Positions 6,879 through 9,197 of a DNA stretch of 9,197 bases are shown here, in pieces; the stretch's first letter is position 1, and every line of letters starts with the position of its first letter. The DNA is from GCA-002688135 sp964536565 (lineage in GTDB: Bacteria; Patescibacteriota; Patescibacteriia; Magasanikbacterales; GCA-002688135). The translations under genes were made by a program, and so were the position numbers. The notes beneath the pieces were generated by a model, which worked only from the letters and a program-made list of their open reading frames with translations, did no database searches and had not been told where the DNA came from. The stretch is taken from assembly GCA_964536565.1 (NCBI GenBank), contig CAZHXK010000048.1:1-9197 (forward strand), read 5' to 3'.

Positions 6879-6907
6879 TGTACAAACGACTGAAATTGTG
6901 CTATACT
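6879..6907 (+). promoter_or_regulatory. Promoter for the small membrane protein / ATPase unit
   Basis: TGTACA (6879-6884), four of six to the -35 consensus, is 17 bases from TATACT (6902-6907). TG at 6899-6900 gives an extended -10, sharing GTGCTA with the secA promoter. Transcription near 6914 leaves a leader of about 19 bases that includes the ribosome site at 6922. Confidence 0.72.
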
Positions 6908-6921
6908 ACACCAACTAAACT

Positions 6922-6927
6922 AAGGAG
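6922..6927 (+). promoter_or_regulatory. Ribosome binding site of the 53-residue gene
   Basis: AAGGAG, five bases before the ATG at 6933. It is the best Shine-Dalgarno in the window and is the main reason for calling this very short gene real. Confidence 0.8.
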
Positions 6928-6932
6928 ACTCT

Positions 6933-7094
6933 ATGTACGATTTATTTTATCGACACTTTCTCGCGGTCTTGTTTACGTCGATATTAGCTTTTATGTTTTG
7001 GGGTGGATATGTTGCTGGTTCAAATGGCTGGCCATGGATGTGGTTCGCGATGATTCCGATTTACGGTTTTGTATTTGCACGGTTTAAAGGATAG
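6933..7094 (+). CDS. 53-residue membrane protein, unknown function
   Basis: A 53-residue frame, ATG to TAG, with a strong Shine-Dalgarno and a well-placed promoter. It reads MYDLFYRHFLAVLF at the start, then a hydrophobic stretch at about 8-27, a glycine turn with GGYVAGSNG (24-32), and a second, tryptophan-rich hydrophobic stretch (about 33-49, WPWMWFAMIP at 33-42) ending in ARFKG. This predicts two membrane helices with short, partly basic ends. It has no signal-peptidase site I would trust. I do not recognise the family. It lies 15 bases before the next gene, so it is probably co-transcribed with the membrane-anchored protein and ATPase and could be a small subunit of that complex. An overlapping longer frame at 6770-7087 is rejected because it runs through the terminator and promoter. 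Confidence 0.75.
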   Translation: MYDLFYRHFLAVLFTSILAFMFWGGYVAGSNGWPWMWFAMIPIYGFVFARFKG

Positions 7095-7109
7095 GGCTTC
7101 GAGGATTCT

Positions 7110-8501
7110 ATGTCATTAGATACGTTGATTCCAGATCTCTACGCATTCATAGTTCGTCTCGGAAACGATCAGCTTTTTTTGTATAATTTTATCAAGACAT
7201 GGGGCTGGCTCGTCCTATTTTTTCCTATTACGTGGATGGCTCATTTGACGTTTGTATATTCTCGTATTGCGAAGAACCGCGCTAAATGGAAATGGATTTT
7301 ATTGGCCATTGATGTCCCAAAGGATAACGAACAGGGGCCGCGAGCGGTTGAGAATATTTTTGCTCAGCTTGCTGGTGCACATGGATCGCAGGATATTGAA
7401 GAAATTCATTTTGAGGGTGAAACTCAGAAGTGGTTTTCTTTTGAGATTGTTTCTATTGAAGGGTACGTTCAATTTTTGATTTATACTGAGAAGGGATACA
7501 GAAATCTTTTGGAAGCGGCGATTTATGCACAGTATCCAGATGCTGAAATTACGGAAGTTGAGGATTATACGAAGGTAGTTCCGAGCGCTTTTCCTGATGA
7601 AGAGTGGGATGTGTGGGGAGCTGATTTTAAGCTCGTAAAGCAACAGCATTATCCAATCAAGGTTCACACCGAGTATGAGGATTCGATGTTTAAGACGTTT
7701 CATGACCCTATGACGGCGCTCATTGAAACGATGAGTCGCATGGGGCCTGGGGAGCAGTTGTGGCTGCAGATATTGATTAAGCCAATTGGTATTACGTGGA
7801 AGGAAGAGGGATATAAATTGGTGAATGAACTGGCTGGAAAACCGGTTAAGTCTAAGGCGAATATGCTAGGTACTGTAGGGCAGGTTCCTGGAAAGATTTG
7901 GGATGAAGTTATCACGCACGGTTTTGGTGGTGCGCCCATGGAAGGGGTAGGGGAGGAGAAGCGTGAGATGCCCTCTAACTTATTGCATTTAACTCCGGGT
8001 GAGAAATCTGGTATTGAGGCTGTAGAGCGGAAGCTATCAAAGATTGGTTTTAGTTGTAAGATTCGTATTTTGTATGTAGGGCGTAAGGGCTACTTCAAAA
8101 AGTCGAATGCCGTGCAAGCTATCGTAGGTTCGATTAAGCAATTTAACACTGAGGATTTGAATGCGATTATTCCTGACATGTCTAAGACTGCTGTGACGGC
8201 GCATTATATGTTTAAAGCAATGCGAAAGAATTGGAGAAAGAATCGAATCATGGGTTGGTATAAGTCTCGTAGTCATTGGGCTGGTACGAAGGAGTTTGTT
8301 TTGAATACTGAGGAGCTTGCGACGATTTGGCATTTTCCTGTTACTAAGGAGGGTCAAGCTGGTGCGCCGATGCTCTCACAGACAAAGGCTAAGAAAGCAG
8401 AAGCTCCATCGTATATTCCGACTGAACATGCTAACCCGTTTGATCAGAAGATCGATTCGGACGCACCTAAGGGGGAGGCTCCTCCAGATCTGCCTGTTTA
8501 G
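7110..8501 (+). CDS. Membrane-anchored N-terminal partner of a HerA/TraG-like ATPase
   Basis: A 463-residue protein with GAGGA four bases before its ATG. A membrane helix at about 28-50 is followed by basic residues (52-61). A long soluble mixed alpha/beta region follows, including YRNLLEAAIYAQYPDAEITE (130-149), a conserved core around PMTALIETMSRMGPGEQLWL (200-219), and FVLNTEELATIWHFP (396-410). The tail (about 420-463) is rich in A, P and K and looks disordered. The YPDAEI and NTEELATIWHFP patterns are, from my knowledge of these families, what precedes the ATPase domain in single-chain HerA/DUF87-type proteins. There is no Walker A here; it begins in the next gene, 14 bases on. I therefore infer that this is the anchor and N-terminal half of a two-gene ATPase linked to type IV secretion-like or DNA-translocation systems. 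The substrate is unknown. The gene is real beyond doubt; the functional call is moderate. Confidence 0.8.
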   Translation: MSLDTLIPDLYAFIVRLGNDQLFLYNFIKTWGWLVLFFPITWMAHLTFVYSRIAKNRAKWKWILLAIDVPKDNEQGPRAVENIFAQLAGAHGSQDIEEIHFEGETQKWFSFEIVSIEGYVQFLIYTEKGYRNLLEAAIYAQYPDAEITEVEDYTKVVPSAFPDEEWDVWGADFKLVKQQHYPIKVHTEYEDSMFKTFHDPMTALIETMSRMGPGEQLWLQILIKPIGITWKEEGYKLVNELAGKPVKSKANMLGTVGQVPGKIWDEVITHGFGGAPMEGVGEEKREMPSNLLHLTPGEKSGIEAVERKLSKIGFSCKIRILYVGRKGYFKKSNAVQAIVGSIKQFNTEDLNAIIPDMSKTAVTAHYMFKAMRKNWRKNRIMGWYKSRSHWAGTKEFVLNTEELATIWHFPVTKEGQAGAPMLSQTKAKKAEAPSYIPTEHANPFDQKIDSDAPKGEAPPDLPV

Positions 8502-8515
8502 CAACTCAATTTTCT

Positions 8516-9197
8516 ATGGCTATTCAATACGACCACGATCACGAGAACGAAATCATCTACTTTGGGGAAACGAACTTCCGAAATAAGAAGCGTCGTTTTG
8601 GTATTAAGACGGATGACAGACGACGTCACATGTACATGGTGGGAAAGACTGGTATGGGTAAGACGACGCTGCTGGAGAATTTGGTCATTCAGGATATTCA
8701 GAATGGTCATGGTGTAGCTTACTTGGATCCTCATGGAGATACAGCAGAGAAGATTTTGGATCATATTCCTCCTCATCGAATTAATGATGTTGTGTATTTC
8801 AATCCTGGTGATTTGAATAATCCTGTTGGATTTAATGTGTTGGAATCGGTTGATCCAGACAAGAAGCATTTGGTGACTGCTGGCTTGATGGGAGTTTTTA
8901 AAAAGATTTGGCCAGATGTGTGGTCTGCTCGAATGGAGTACATCTTGATGAACTCAATCATGGCGCTTCTGGAGATTCCAGATGCGACGCTGCTTGGTAT
9001 TTCTAGATTACTTGCCGATAAGACGTATCGGCAGCAGGTTGTTGAGAAAATTTCTGATCCCATTGTTAAGGCTTTTTGGCGAGATGAGTTTGGGGGATAT
9101 ACGGACGATTTTGCGAGTGTTGCGGTTGCTCCAATTCAAAATAAGGTTGGACAATTTTTGTCTGCCTCAATTATTCGCAATATTGTATCTCAGGTGA
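8516..9197 (+). CDS. HerA/TraG/VirD4-like ATPase, 3' end outside window
   Basis: The frame opens at the ATG at 8516 and continues for 227 codons to the window end without a stop, so only the N-terminal part is seen. There is no membrane helix. The sequence shows IIYFGETNFRNKKRRFGIK (13-31), RRRHMYMVGKTGMGKTT with the Walker A GKTGMGKT at 43-50, and AYLDPHGDTAEKIL (68-81), whose DPHGD is a hallmark of the DUF87/TraG-like AAA+ branch. NKVGQFLSASIIRNIVSQ lies at about 209-226. Walker B, sensor and arginine finger should lie downstream. The family pumps DNA or couples substrates to type IV secretion channels as membrane-bound hexamers; here the anchor would be supplied by the preceding gene. There is no Shine-Dalgarno before the start, and the 14-base gap suggests coupling to the upstream gene. 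Conjugation, DNA uptake and a housekeeping DNA pump cannot be told apart here. Confidence 0.9.
   Translation, partial: MAIQYDHDHENEIIYFGETNFRNKKRRFGIKTDDRRRHMYMVGKTGMGKTTLLENLVIQDIQNGHGVAYLDPHGDTAEKILDHIPPHRINDVVYFNPGDLNNPVGFNVLESVDPDKKHLVTAGLMGVFKKIWPDVWSARMEYILMNSIMALLEIPDATLLGISRLLADKTYRQQVVEKISDPIVKAFWRDEFGGYTDDFASVAVAPIQNKVGQFLSASIIRNIVSQV

Noticed and set aside
6770..7087. 105-residue + frame across the secF end and the next promoter
   Set aside because: It runs through the secF terminator, the promoter and the Shine-Dalgarno of the 53-residue gene, lacks its own ribosome site, and its protein looks like out-of-frame reading.
7299..7703. 134-residue minus-strand frame
   Set aside because: It is a mirror of the 463-residue gene, with low-complexity composition and no promoter or ribosome site. 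The + strand protein has clear family motifs.
8498..8869. 123-residue minus-strand frame
   Set aside because: It lies opposite the Walker A and DPHGD region of the ATPase and has no signals of its own.
1..9197. Recoded TGA (code 25) as in Absconditabacteria or Gracilibacteria
   Set aside because: No in-frame TGA was seen in any gene and glycines use GGN codons. The lack of TGA among six stops is too small a sample to mean anything.
1..9197. CRISPR arrays, tRNA or rRNA genes, insertion sequences
   Set aside because: Coding sequence fills the window and the gaps are under 140 bases. I saw no regularly spaced repeats, tRNA-like cloverleaf or transposase motifs.

Overview
The window is a stretch of bacterial chromosome with every gene on the + strand. 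It most resembles the Candidate Phyla Radiation (Patescibacteria). The evidence is a SecD carrying an inserted parvulin (PpiC-type) foldase, a SecA with an acidic insert before its YGTNNEFGFDYLRDN motif, and a split HerA/TraG-like ATPase module with YFGETNFRN, FGIK and DPHGD motifs that I associate with that group. The genetic code looks standard: all genes read without in-frame TGA, and the six visible stops are TAG or TAA. The phylum call is inference; nothing here identifies a species.

Layout. (1) 6-869: a protein with a clear RpoD-like sigma region 4 at its C-terminus but no recognisable region 2, closed by a strong intrinsic terminator (871-915). (2) 920-3719: a promoter, a short leader with a perfect 8-bp hairpin that buries the only Shine-Dalgarno-like sequence, and secA. 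(3) 3766-6841: a near-consensus promoter placed so that the secD message should be essentially leaderless, then secD (with the foldase insert) and secF one base apart, then an intrinsic terminator. (4) 6879-9197: a third promoter with an extended -10, a well-placed ribosome site and a 53-residue two-helix membrane protein too short for usual ORF cut-offs. These are followed by a 463-residue membrane-anchored protein and the first 227 codons of a HerA/TraG/VirD4-like ATPase that runs off the end.

How the genes work together. SecA is the ATPase that pushes preproteins through SecYEG, and SecD-SecF pull from the outer face using the ion gradient. The two transcription units together supply the driving parts of Sec export. 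The parvulin insert in SecD would put a prolyl isomerase/chaperone at the exit of the channel. The last unit is probably a separate membrane-associated DNA- or protein-pumping system in which one polypeptide carries the membrane anchor and N-terminal domain and the next carries the motor. Three promoters give three different leaders (structured, absent, and short with an SD), so initiation appears to be set gene by gene.

Intergenic stretches are all under 140 bases and are covered by the terminators, promoters and leader elements listed.
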